DNA of 64,000 nt from Cystobasidiopsis lactophilus (Eukaryota; Basidiomycota; Agaricostilbomycetes; Agaricostilbales; Chionosphaeraceae): NCBI GenBank assembly GCA_001599975.1, contig BCIO01000005.1, forward strand, positions 3,006,905 through 3,070,904, given 5' to 3'. The notes under the pieces are model-generated. The model did not search any database. It was given only the letters and a program-made list of their open reading frames with translations, and was not told where the DNA came from. The translations under genes and the position numbers were made by a program. Positions 35,600 through 46,697 of this stretch are shown one piece after another (position 1 is the first letter of the stretch; each line of letters opens with the position of its first letter).

Positions 35600-35909
35600 T
35601 TTGGAGAGACAGAAAGGAATGTGGTGGACCGTGGAAGAAGACTTCAATTTCAGGGGTGTGCTCNTCGAGCAACGCGCNAAGCGGCCGCTCGGGCTCGGCA
35701 GCGATGTTGGTCTTCAGACAAAGTTTTGGAGGGCGTCTTTCGATTTGTACAAGCCTTGCTTCAAGCAAGGAAGGTATACAAGATGAATTGGTGCTATTTA
35801 CGGATTAAGACTGGAGAAACTTCGAACGCTAAACAGGAGAGGAAGGTGATGTGCATACTGGCGGCCAATGCCGGGGCCCGGTGGTCATCGAGAGCGCAAA
35901 GGGGAGGCT
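35600..35909. promoter_or_regulatory. Sedolisin promoter and histidine-kinase 3' region
   Basis: A 310-base interval upstream of the sedolisin start and downstream of the apparent histidine-kinase stop. Two undetermined bases lie at about 35,664 and 35,678. I can place no specific site. Confidence 0.35.
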
Positions 35910-35941
35910 CTACCGCGGATTGATCTTGTCCATGCACAAAT

Positions 35942-35981
<40 letters not shown>

Positions 35982-38900
35982 ATCCCATTTCAAGTCTTTT
36001 TGCGGACAATGTACCCCGCATGTAGACCTCCGCATGTTGTAAAATTCCAAATTTTTGAGCATCGCCAAAAGTTCGGGTTTGCGCAGTGGCTTGACGAGGT
36101 ATTCTGTTGGAGATCAGATATCAGTCTCTGGCCTCGTCAAGAATGTTATTCAGACACAAGCCAGCTCACCCGTCATGCCAGCTTCCAAGCACTGTTTGGG
36201 AGCACTGTGAGTTTCAGACGGACGAACACAAAGAAAGGAAGCGGCCTCACCCGCTCCCGGTCGCCAAGCATGGCGTGTGCCGTCAGGGCGATAATGACAG
36301 TGGGCTCTGAAAAGGTGCAAATTCAGAATCACCAGCCGAACGTCGAAGGCAGCAAGAGGCTCACCGAGACCCTCTGCTTTCTCGTACTTCCGGATCAGCT
36401 CGGTGGATTCGATGCCGCCCATAAACGGCATGGACACATCCATCAAGATGCTAGAAGGCGGCACGATCAGAAGACACAAGCCAAGAGCGAGGACGAGAAC
36501 ATACACGTCGTATGACTTTCGCTGGTAAGCTGGAGGTTCGATCGACGATTAGTACCCTCGCACAACATGCGGAACAGCACCAACCTTCGACAGCCAGAGC
36601 ACCATTCTCGACGACATCGACTGAGAAGACAGATGTCAGACGGTAATGAAAGCAGAGCAAACGATCGGTTCACCCTTGTGCCCGCTGGTCTCCAAGAACT
36701 TGAGCGCGACCTTCTGATTGACGACGTCTAAAGCATGCTATTAGACCCAGATCAACCCCTTCAGAGGCAGCCAACACTCACTGTCTTCCGCCAACAAAAT
36801 CCGTAATGAAATTTCGCCGTGCAAGTCCGCCGCATTGCGGTTGCTCGTCTCCAGCGCGGGCATCAAGGCGTTGCTGATATCCTGCGCATTCGACGGCGGC
36901 TCGACAAAGTTGGCAATGCCGTGGTCCAAGCAGTATTTGAGGTCCAGTTCGGGAATGTCGGCTGCAACCAGCACCAGCGGAATGTAGCGAAGGTGCTCGA
37001 TGTTCCGCAGCTGTTCGACCAGAGGTAGTTGGTCGACGATCACAGTGTCGAAGGCGGGCCCAGCGCTTTGGAGCTCGCTGGCCTGGTTGAGAGTGTGAAC
37101 AACGCTCATTTCCAGGCCCGTGTCCAAAATGGCCCGCTGAGCAGCGACCGACGAGGGGGCGGTCTCGATGAAGAGGATTCTGCGCCCAGGGTGTGCAGTT
37201 GTCATTCGGCCGTGGACGGTTTCGACCGACCATTGCGCCCGCTTGACCTTGATGGTGAAGTAGAACTGGCTGCCTTCGCCGTACTCTGAGGTGACCCACA
37301 TGTCGCCGCCCATCAAGTTGACCAGGCGCTTGGAGATGGTCAGGCCGAGGCCTGTGCCACCGTACTTGCGAGTCGTCGAGCCATCGGCCTGGGCAAATGT
37401 GTCCCAGATGACGGACAACTTGTCGGCTTTGATGCCAATGCCAGTGTCCGCAACACAGAACTTCAGCTCGAGGAAATCGTCTTCGTAGCCCTCTAGCTCG
37501 CAGGAGAGAGCTGTCCAAGAGTCCTTGTCAGCGCGGATGCGGCAACGGGAAGCGGAGGAACACTGACCGACGTAGCCAGCCTGCGAGAACTTGACGGCGT
37601 TGCCAACCAAATTGGTGATGATTTGCTTCAAGCGGAAAGGGTCGCCCATCAGATAGTCGTCGATGGCCGGATCGATCTTGTATAGGAGATCCAGCTTGCT
37701 CTGGGCGGCCCGGACAGCGAGAGTCTTGAGCACGCCGAAGACTGTGGTGCGCAGGGAGAACGGGATGTCCTCCATTCGCATCCGTCCGGCTTCAATCTTG
37801 GAGATGTCCAAAATGTCGTCGATGATGAGCAAGAGGGAGTTGGCCAGGTTGGAGACGATCATCAAGTTTTCGCGTTGAGCTCGGGTCAGGTCGGTGTCCA
37901 ATGTAACGCCAGTCATGCCGATGATCCCGTTCATGGGCGTCCGTATTTCGTGACTCATGTTGGCCAGGAACTCGCTCTTGCTCCGGTTGGCCAGCTCGGC
38001 CTGCTCCCTGGCCTGCGAGTTGCGCTGGAGGGAATCGCGCAAGTCCTCGACCATGCGGTTGATTTGGCCCTTCAGGGAGTCCATCTCGCCGCTGGCTTCG
38101 ACCGTGACGAAGGAGCTGAAGTCGCCGGCAGTCGCAGCCGCCGAGATCTGGGCAAAGGCGCGCACCTGGGAAGTCAGGTTGGTGGCCATAGTGTTGACGC
38201 TGGATGTGATGTCTTGCCACACGCCCTCGATGTTCTCCACTCTGGCGATGACGCCCAAGTTGCCCTTGGTGCCCACCTCTCGAGCCACTGGAAGCAGAAA
38301 AACGAATGAGAATCCTTGTAGTAACTGCGAAGGGCGGTCGGCGTACCTCTGGTGACTTCAGCAGCGACTGATGACCGCCTGTGAGCTTGCTGTCCAGAGA
38401 AGGGCGCGCCAAATTTACTCACATATGGAAAGCTGTGTCGGATTCGGATTCTCGGTCAGCGATGGGCACGGGCAGCCTAAATTCAAAGACGCACTCGGTC
38501 AATCATGTCGTTGATGGTGTCGCTAAGCGCTGCGATCTCTCCGGAAGCCTCGATGTCGACTTTTCGGGTCAAGTCGCCTTGGGCGACGCCGGTTGTGACC
38601 TCGGCAATGGAGCGAACTTGGTCAGTGATTCGCATGGACATGGTGTTCACGCTTTGCCCAAACGGTGAGATTTAGCTCGAAAGGCAAAAGGGAGATGCGC
38701 ACGAGTTTGTGAGGTTGCGCCATTCGCCCGAAACGCCTTCCACATCTGCGACTTGGCCCAACACGCCATAGGTGCCCCTGCGCGACGATTGATGAAGGAT
38801 TTTTGAGTGTCTAAGTCAAAGGAATACCTACGTGATGAGAGCCACTCGGGTCACCTCTCCTGAGAATTGACGAAGGAAATCGACCATTCCTGGGAGGAGA

Positions 38901-41824
38901 GACGAAATCCAGATCAGTACAAAGGACAGCCGTGCTACTGAGGCAGATACTCACCATTCACTGTCGTCTTCAGCTGTGCAATCTCGCCCTTGACTTCAAC
39001 TTCGATCTTTTGTGACAAGTCTCCCAAAGCGACTGCGAAGACATTCAGATATTAAAGGTGTCTCGATGCCATCAAGCGTACCGGCTCTGAAGGGGCATAT
39101 TCAGTATCATTCTGGAGATACAGGCTAGCGCTAATAGACTCACGTAACAACTCGAGTGATTGATCGCACTTGGTTCGTCAAATTGTCGGCCATGCGGTTG
39201 ACATTGTCTGCGATATGGACTCAGAGACCGAGACAATGTGCTAATTGGCCAAGCTCACCTGTCAAGACTGCCCAAGTTCCTTGGACCTGGGGCACGTTCG
39301 CTTGGCCTCCAAGTTTGCTACATTAGCACCAAAGTCAGGAGCCCTTCACGAATCAGACACTCAGAGAGGTTGTCTCACCCCTCCGTCCCGACCTCATTGG
39401 CGACCCTGGCATGGACTGTTAGCACTGACCCGACCCAGTGAGTGCGATCAAAGTTACCTCGTGACTTCCGCGGCGAAGACTCGTAGCTGCTCCACCATCT
39501 TGTTGACCGTGTTCTTCAAGACCAAGATCTCGCCCTTGGCGTCGACGCCGATAGTGTGCGTGAGGTCGCCAACGGCCACCGCGCTCTACAAAGCAACCTT
39601 TTTCAGTCGCATCCAAAAGCAGCGCTTTCATTCATCTTACGGTCTGCGCGCTCTATTTCAGCACTACACCACGGGAGGAAATAGAAGGACATACCACTTT
39701 GGCAATCGCCCGCACTTGATCAGTCAAGTTCTTGGCCATGAGGTTGACGTTTGTGGTGAGCCCTGTTCACAAAAGGCCCACATCTGAGCCAGCTGGATTG
39801 TAACGCCTTCAAGAACATTCTCACCTAGCCAGGTGCCTTCAACTCCCTCGACAACAGCCTGCCCACCAAGCTGGCCTTCGATGCCCACCATGAGGGCCAC
39901 TCGCGTGACCTCGCTCGCGAACACGTTGAGCTTGGTCACCATCTCATTGACCGTCGTCTTCAGTTGGCTCATCTCGCCTCGCACTTCTACGTCAATTTGC
40001 TTGGTCAAGTCACCTTTGGCGATAGCTTCCGTGACGGTGGCGATGGATCGGACTTGGGTCGTGAGATTGGACGCCATCTGTTTGAGCAGATTAGCGAGAC
40101 AACTTCATCCTCTAAGACATGGCGCGCACTTGATTGACAGTATCTTAAACCGAGCGAAGGCGCCTTTGAGATCGAAGTACGAGAGCAGGACGAAATGCAC
40201 TCACCCGTCAGTGTTTTCCAAGTGCCGGAGACACCTGGGACATGTGCTTGACCGCCTAGGATGCCTTCAGTACCGACAGCCAATGCCACTCTGTTTGTGG
40301 GCGCAATGTTCAATTTGGTCCGACGGACGTCTCTAAAAAAAATCTGAACAAACGTACCGCGTGACTTCTTCTGCAAAGGTGCGGAGTTGATCAACCATAG
40401 CTGTGGACAAGCGACCTCTGTCACCTTTCAATAGCAAGACGTGGAGAGGACTTCAAGACGTACCATTGACCGTGACAGCCAGCTCCAACACTTCGCCCTT
40501 CGCTTCAACCTCGATTTTCCTGGACAGATCGCCCGCTGCAACACTTTTGACGACCTCTGCAATGTTGCGAACTTGAGTGGTGAGGTTGCCTGCCAGCTTA
40601 TTGACATCTGGACAAACGTGCGAAGCAATGAGCGGGGCTTCCATAATTGAACCCAAGAGCCAGTAGGGCGCTCTGGGCACGACCGAAACGTACCAGCTGT
40701 CAGGTCCTTCCAAGAGCCTTCGACGCCTGTTGGTATAATTGTGAGGTGAGAATGGTCCGAGCCTGCTGCAGCGCTAAGTCAGGAGCGTACCTTCAACAAC
40801 AGCCTGTCCGCCTAATTGGCCCTCTGTTCCGACCTGGACAAGATTATACGCGTGAGATCGGGCCACCCTTGTAACCATGAAATGCTGGTACCTCTCTGGA
40901 CAGCTTGGACAGTTCAAAGACAAAAACCGAGAGCCGCCCGACCATGCCGTTAATCACGTCTTTCAGTTCAATGAGATCTGGAGAGGTGACTGGCACTTCG
41001 ACCCGCTGGGTGAGGTCGCCGGCGGCGACAGCTTTGCAGACCCTTGCAAAATCTTGGACCTGCGAGCGCAGCTGGCCCAACTCGGCCTCGACCGACATGG
41101 GCTGCGTTGAACCATGATGGTAGGCTAGCTGTGTTGGTGGTGACGACGCCGGTCGGGCGGGTGCGTCGTCCGACAGCATCGGCTTCGTCAAATGACTGGG
41201 CGTGGTGGGCGACAGTCCGACGGCCAGAAGGGCGGTATCATCGAGATGAGCAGGTTTAATGAGCTGTCCAGGGACCGAGTGTGGCAGTCCGGCTGCCAGA
41301 GGGGCCGCTTCAGACTTGGCGAGTCGCTGAGCGATGCGGGTGATGGAGAGGTGAATGCCTTCTGTTTCTACGGGTCTATCGGCTGCACTGTAAGGTCTAA
41401 AGGACTCTGGTGGAGGCACTTGAGTGAGGAGAGTGGCAGTTTGGCTAGGGTCGGTCTCCAGGGCCGTCAGCAGTTGGACTAGATCATGCACATGAATCAG
41501 GCGTCTGCCACTCGATTGCGGCAGACAGATGAGAGCTCATCTGTACGTACGGATATAGGTAGGGAAGCTGCTGGTATGGCTGAGCGGCCGAGGGCAGATC
41601 AGTCCTGTCTCTTACTCCACAGAATGAGGCAATGAAACGCACTCGTCCAAGCGTGGCTTGCTGCCGGCAAGCTGTCCTGGTTCGGCCGGTATTGCCCCCA
41701 TTGCAGCTGGACTCGATACGGAGCTGGCCGGGGTGAGGATGCTGCCCAATGAGGACCAGAGGGACCCAGCTGAGGTGGCGAGGGAGGAGGAATTGGACAA
41801 AGACGGGCGCCGGCGTGAATCCAT
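35910..41824 (-). CDS. NIK1: Group III hybrid histidine kinase with HAMP repeats (Nik1/Os-1 type)
   Basis: This is a cytosolic osmosensing hybrid kinase that feeds the HOG pathway and is the usual target of phenylpyrrole and dicarboximide fungicides. The probable start is the ATG at 41824 ([14 protein letters not shown]). A GTAAGA...GGCAG intron (about 41,615-41,502) joins SVE to [12 protein letters not shown]. About seven HAMP units follow, recognisable by repeats of AxGDLTxxxxVxxxGE...LxxTVNxMVxxL and GTEGxLGGQAxVxGVxGTWxxLT. Next are the H-box [12 protein letters not shown] (phospho-His), the N-box [14 protein letters not shown], the G1 box DTGIGI and the G2 box [13 protein letters not shown]. 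The receiver has [15 protein letters not shown] and, after two introns, [30 protein letters not shown]. The final exon appears to read on through the (GAT)11 repeat as poly-Ile before a TAG at 35912-35910, so the C-terminus is uncertain. Many introns separate the HAMP units. Confidence 0.93.
35946..35980. repeat. (GAT)11 microsatellite
   Basis: Eleven perfect GAT triplets plus GA. On the minus strand this reads (ATC)n in the frame of the histidine-kinase last exon, giving 11 Ile codons, or (CAT)n, a His run, in another frame. Confidence 0.97.
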
Positions 41825-43113
41825 TCAGGTGTGGTGCCTGTTCGTTGAGGCCAAGAGCAGAGCTCCTTCCAGATTGAACAGGAGGCGGCGACGAGGGGAA
41901 TGCGTGCTAAAAACCCAAAGGCCTTCAAGCGGTACTACTTGCTGCACTAGGGGCCGCAGGGCTTGAATGACCTTGCGAAGGCGGCCAAGGACGCCCGAGT
42001 CAGTAGATCGAGGTGACAGTCTATGTTGAACAAAGCCGGAGCAGCCAACAAGGTCGCCTACCGAGGGCAAGAGACTCGGCGTGTGCACGACCCTCTAGTC
42101 GCTCGCATGGCACTGGGCAGAGCCCTCTTTCTAACGGTCCGGCTCAACTTTCGCACTTCGCTTTGCACAACTACTACGCATCTCAATAAGGCCGTACAAG
42201 AACTTCTTGTCAATTCCCAGCTTGTCCAGAAGGAAGCGCGCCACCGTCAACACCGCCCTCTTCGCACTTTACGCCTCATTTACGACCTCAGCATGCATTG
42301 AAGTCGAGGGGAGCGCCATGATCTTCACAATCCTGGTGTGGTGTAGCAACGAACGCCCACAACGTCATTGAGCGATACTCTTGCCAAAAAGCTTAAAACA
42401 GTGCCTGATGAAGAGTCCTGCATGTGCTTCAGCTGGTGGAGGACCAAAGCAACTCGCAGGAGGCCGTGCCGATTGACTGGATGTAGATGACATGGGCTGC
42501 CGTGTCTCACCGAGTGAGCAGGTCCAACTGGACCTACCGCGGTCTTTGGAAGGGCATTGTTCGAGGACCGCGCCGAGTCGCCACCAAGGCCAACGCGCGA
42601 TCAGCTGGGTAGTCCATTGACTCTTATAAATCTGCGTGCAACATGTAGAATAAGGCGGCCAAAGGATGGCCCCGCGTGGACCGACTGCAGTTGTCGGATG
42701 TTGGGAAGGCAATGAACAAAGGCCATTGCTGAAGCCGTCGCGCCACCGGACCACCCAGTTCGAAGCACCAAGCATTCAAGTCATCATGAAGAGTGTATGA
42801 CACCAACGAGCAACAGGCACAGATAGAAAGACCGAACGAGCTGAAATGTAAACAGCCAAGGTCGAAGCGTTTCCGGCGCCTCCAGCTTGTGTTCGAGACT
42901 GCTTGCGATCGGCACAGCAACTATAGGTGACAAAGCTGATGAACCAAGAGAGCTTCGCACAAAGGTATTGATAAAGTTTTGGAGCGCCGTTTGGTTGATC
43001 CGGACGAAGCTCGAAGTTGTTTTTTTGACCCCTCACCACCGCAGAGAAGTGGCTAGAAGTGGGCGATGGCGCTCCGATCCTAAGCAAGCTCTGTCCGAAT
43101 CTCAGAAACCGCC
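41825..43113. other. Intergenic region with possible coding remnants
   Basis: These 1.3 kb lie between the divergent histidine kinase and hypothetical genes. Several short plus-strand stretches look faintly protein-like (for example TYRGLWKGIVRGPRRVATK at about 42,530-42,590, a possible mitochondrial-carrier-like phrase), but stops interrupt them and nothing can be firmly identified. Promoters of both neighbours are expected at the ends. Confidence 0.3.
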
Positions 43114-44942
43114 ATGGGATCCCACGGCCGCATTCGCCCTGCCTACTCGCTCGCTGATTTGGCTTCAGCAAATGCCAGCTGGGCTCAAGGGTTGGGCCTT
43201 GGAATCGTGCTGTACCCTGGCCGGCCCAACCAGCTCTTCACCGAGTCCTACCAGGCTTACAAAGATGGCAGCAGCCGCATTGCGAAAGAGCCTCGCCAGC
43301 GCCATTTAAAACAGAGGCGCAGCGTTCACAACATTCAGATGGCCAGCTACCAGTCCTCGTCGTCCAACTCAACGCCAGATTCGCTCTTCGAAGGGGATTA
43401 CACCAGTTCATCATCCCCGGACACTACCCTGACTGAAGTGTCGCCGAAGGCTCGCAAAAGACGAGGAGGGATGGCCGAGGACACGCCGCCGTCAGTCGCT
43501 TCCTGTGCGTCTGCTTCCTTCCAGGTCCAAAATAACGATCAGTGTGCTGACATTTCAAGCGTCCTGCTTGCAGCGCCGGTCAGCGGCGAGTATGCTTCGC
43601 TATCCGAGATGCTTGCCGATGCGAGCTTTCAGCAAGGCCGGGTGACGCCAACGTCCACCATTCAGGCGCCTCCCAGCTTAGCCCCCACCCCAACAAAGCA
43701 CGATGGTCACCAAACCGCGGCCTTGAAGCCGAAAAGCTCGCTGGCCAACTTAAAAAATCGATTGTTTTCATTTTGGTCCGCAACTCCATGTCCACCGGCC
43801 ATCAAAACGGACTCGCAAGTCGTCGTCGACCCAGCTATGAGGTCACCCAGGTCGTGCTCTTCGCACGCATCGTCGGAAGAGGAGGACGAGCCTGGCAGGA
43901 AGGAGTCGGAGCACGGGAGTGTGTTGAACGAGGAAGGCGAAGAGTGGCCGCTGGAAGAAGATCCCGACGATACTATCACTGTGGCACAGTACGTTTTACA
44001 ATCACATATCCACGTCATTTTTCCTCTGACCTAAAGCCAACCGTTAGATCGCGGGCTTTGGAGTGGGTGAAGTCGACCAGCTCCATCCTCTCGCCGCCAG
44101 CCGCGTCGTCGTCAAATGGCCATGCCGACCCAGCGGTCTCGCAATCGTCACCCCCGGCATGTTGCATTACTGTCCAGCCGCCCACCCCAGCTTTAGCCGT
44201 GGAATCGACTTCTGCTTCTCTATGTAGCTCTACCGCCGCCGAGACCGACCATCAACCGCCGTCGCCGACGGAGTCAGCCGCATCGAGCACTTTGCGCCGC
44301 ACTCTGAGGGGCGCCCAGTCCGTTCCGGCCTTTGCGCTGCAGCAGAGCACGTCTTCGCTCTCCTCCTCTTCCGATGGCGAGCGCGTAGGGACGCCGCGCT
44401 TACTCCGCAAGACCTCCAGCCAAGCCTCTTTGCGACACGCAGCCCCGCCGCTGCTCACCATGCTATCCGATTCTAAGCTGCCGCCGCTCGTCGCTTCTCG
44501 AGTCAGCGCCTCCACCTCAGCTTCGAGTGAAGAAGAGCGACACCAGGTCATCAAACTCCCGTCTCCGGAACGGCCACGTACTGCCCAACCTCTTGGACAG
44601 CGGCAGGACGTGCGCTCCATCTTCTCCAGCATGCCGCCTCCCATGCAGCGGCACGCCTCGTCGGTTGCCAGCTTCGCATCCGACCTCATCTCGTCCGCCA
44701 CCGGCACCAAGCGCAAGACGGTGACCGCCAAGCAGTCTCTGCAAGATCTCCTCATCTCCAGCCCCAAGGAGCGCAGCCTGCCCTTCTCAGTGGGCATGGT
44801 CCCGCCGCAAGGGGTGAAGCGGGTCAACTTGGCCGGTCAGCCCAAGGGCGCCTTCTCTGGGAAACCTTCCAGCACGAACATGACGAAAAACGGCAAACGA
44901 CCGCTGCAAGTTCCCGTCATCACCATCGACCTTGTTACTTGA
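43114..44942 (+). CDS. Ser-rich hypothetical protein
   Basis: A two-exon gene. The ATG at 43114 starts MGSHGRIRPAYSLADLASAN. An intron from about 43,989 (donor GTACGT) to 44,047 joins DDTITVAQ to SRALEWVKSTSS, and the frame then stays open to a TGA at 44940-44942, about 590 residues in all. The protein is mostly disordered, rich in Ser, Pro, Thr and acidic patches (SSHASSEEEDEPGRKESE). It has a few more ordered phrases (GIVLYPGRPNQLFTESYQAYKDG near residue 30, LANLKNRLFSFWSATP, SLQDLLISSPKERSLPF, GVKRVNLAGQPKG). Several R-x-x-S and S-P sites suggest phosphorylation. No catalytic domain, membrane segment or signal peptide is seen. I do not recognise the family. The long open frames, consistent intron join and clean stop support a real gene. 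Confidence 0.6.
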
Positions 44943-45422
44943 ACGAAACGCCGTTTTACGCCCCTCATCGGACCTCGGTCTCTGCAGACGCCCACGCCAC
45001 GCGCCCCGAACTTTCTCGCTCTATCCATCGCTCCAACAGGGCTCTCTTTAGTCCCGCCCTTGTACTTGTTCTCGTCCCTTGTTACCCCAAACTCAACTTT
45101 TCGCGTTTCGCTTGTAATGCCAACTTTGCAGCAATTAATGCCTGGACGATCGTGACATTTCGAACTCAAGATGTTTGAGTGCGCTGAGGCCGCAATGCAT
45201 GAGATGTTACAAGTACAATTTGCGTGAGAGACAAGAAAGTCGGGCTCGCCGTCGTCTGAGAAGAAATGGCCTTTCGCCGGTCGGGTTACACGGCTCGCCA
45301 CCCAGGAGGCACTATCTCGGGGTCTGAAGATGAGGGGTGGAAGATCTGGAGAGAACAATGAGCCCTGGACGACCTTGGTGGCAAACGGCAAACGAAGCAG
45401 GCAACGCACCCGGGTGGTCCTT
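44943..45422. other. Convergent 3' intergenic region
   Basis: 480 bases between the stop of the Ser-rich protein and the stop of TFIIA-gamma, which point towards each other. It contains only short frames without protein character. Confidence 0.4.
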
Positions 45423-45952
45423 CTAGGCCTTGGTCGACGCGGAATCGGCACCAGGGCCTTTGCAAGCCACCACCTTGACCTTGTCCACCGGGCCCAGGTT
45501 GTCCCCGTCGAGCTTGAAAACGGCGTTTTGGAGGACGAAGGTCCAGACCTGGGTAGGGTCGCCGTCAGAGGTCAGCTCCTGAGGCCAAGCAGGGGATAGA
45601 GAGTTCACTTCATCACAAAGCCTGTACACCTTCAAATGACCCTTGGTCTGACACTTGCTTTTGAGCTGAGAAGCGAAGGTGGTCGAGGCCGACTTGTCGA
45701 ACTGCAAGCCCATCTCGCGGCATGAGAGCGTTTCCGGGCCCTCGTCAAGAGCAAGCCCTTGCCTGGACAAGGACCTTAACCGCCAATTGGGGCGTGATGT
45801 GCCCGTTTTGAATCAATTCGTCGAGGGTGTCCAGCAGCGCTAGCCCAACGCTGCTCAACGCTGCCTGCTTAGGCCCATCACGACGCCCTCTGGTAGGTGG
45901 ACACTCACCTGGACTTTCGATAGAGCTCATAATAAGGCGGGTTGGCGCTCAT
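45423..45952 (-). CDS. TOA2: Transcription factor IIA small (gamma) subunit
   Basis: TFIIA-gamma pairs with the large subunit and stabilises TBP on TATA DNA. The ATG at 45952 starts MSANPPYYELYRKSS. A GTGAGT intron (45906 to about 45855) leads to VGLALLDTLDELIQNGHITPQLAVKVLVQ, the conserved N-terminal helix bundle. The next junction (to FDKSASTTFASQL) needs a GC-AG intron at 45762-45702, with donor CAG/GCAAGG. Then comes KGHLKVYRLCDE, another intron, and the beta-barrel part WTFVLQNAVFKLDGDNLGPVDKVKVVACKG, ending SASTKA with a stop at 45425-45423. About 115 residues, normal for the family. It is divergent from the UBA-like gene, with 126 bases between the start codons. Confidence 0.93.
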
Positions 45953-46078
45953 GGTCTCAGTCAGGCGTGGACGACGGGGGGCAAGGCCTCTTTGCTCTCT
46001 CTCTCTCTCTCTCCTTCGCTCGTCCATCGTCCTCGCACTTTTGGGTAGCCTTAAACGCAATCTTTGAAGCTTCTCGCC
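45953..46078. promoter_or_regulatory. Compact bidirectional promoter with CT tract
   Basis: Only 126 bases separate the start codons of TOA2 (-) and the UBA-like gene (+), so both must share this promoter. It contains a (CT)n run at about 45,995-46,013. Pyrimidine tracts of this kind are common in fungal core promoters just upstream of transcription starts. No TATA box was seen. Confidence 0.65.
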
Positions 46079-46655
46079 ATGCCAAAGGACAAAGGAAAGG
46101 GCAAGGCCGAACCTTCAGCCTCTGCCGCGCCGCCAGCAGAGGTCCCAAGGCGGGTGCCAGCATCTTCTGGGCCTGAACCTCTCGTCATTCGTGCGTTCCG
46201 TTCTAGTTGGTTTCACCAGGTTCACCTCAAGTGTGACCGCAGACTACTTCTCGGAACCCAATGGAGCGCCTCAGCGGGGCTACCGCCAGGCTCTTTTCGA
46301 AGAAGCCTACAAGGCTCTGGCCGTCGAAGGCGCCGAGACTGAATCGGTGCGCGAGCTCTAGCTTCCTCGTCGTCAACATATCGTCTGACTCAAAGATGCT
46401 TCAGGGTTGGCGGGCGGACAGAAAAGTGGCCGCCGACGAACTGGCAGCCAAAGCGGCGGGCTACTCGGAAAGCTTGGAGTACATTGTGCGTGGTCAATCC
46501 TTCATGCACAGGGCTGAAGGCTAACAGTACGTGTCAATCCAAAGAGGTCGCATTTGAGGGTCACGACCAAAGAGGCGCAAGAGGCGTTGATCAAGCACGA
46601 GGGCAACTTGGATTTGGCTTTGTTAGACCTCACGGCGCCGCCGGAAGCAACATAA
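46079..46655 (+). CDS. Small protein with C-terminal UBA-like segment, unknown
   Basis: The ATG at 46079 starts MPKDKGKGKAEPSASAAPP. Successive exons give a central part YFSEPNGAPQRGYRQALFEEAYKALAVEG, then GWRADRKVAADELAAKAAGYSESLEYI. A C-terminal exon reads VTTKEAQEALIKHEGNLDLALLDLTAPPEAT with TAA at 46653-46655. The last segment has the spacing of a UBA-like three-helix fold (EALIKHEGNLDLALLDL), as in HYPK and NAC-alpha, but the central part does not look like either. The joins around 46,190-46,230 and 46,490-46,540 are uncertain. I cannot name the family. The protein is probably small and cytosolic, about 120-130 residues. It is divergent from TOA2 and convergent with MRP51, whose stop is 43 bases away. 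Confidence 0.5.
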
Positions 46656-46697
46656 CAGGTCATTGCGGTAGCTCCATGCACAGGGGTCCGATCCAAT

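Noticed and set aside
35794-36021. Frame with an 11-residue poly-His run
   Set aside because: Another reading of the (GAT)11 repeat, with no start context or conserved sequence.
42365-42775. Possible Ty1-copia or other retroelement fragment
   Set aside because: No protease, reverse transcriptase, integrase or RNase H motif and no terminal repeats were found.
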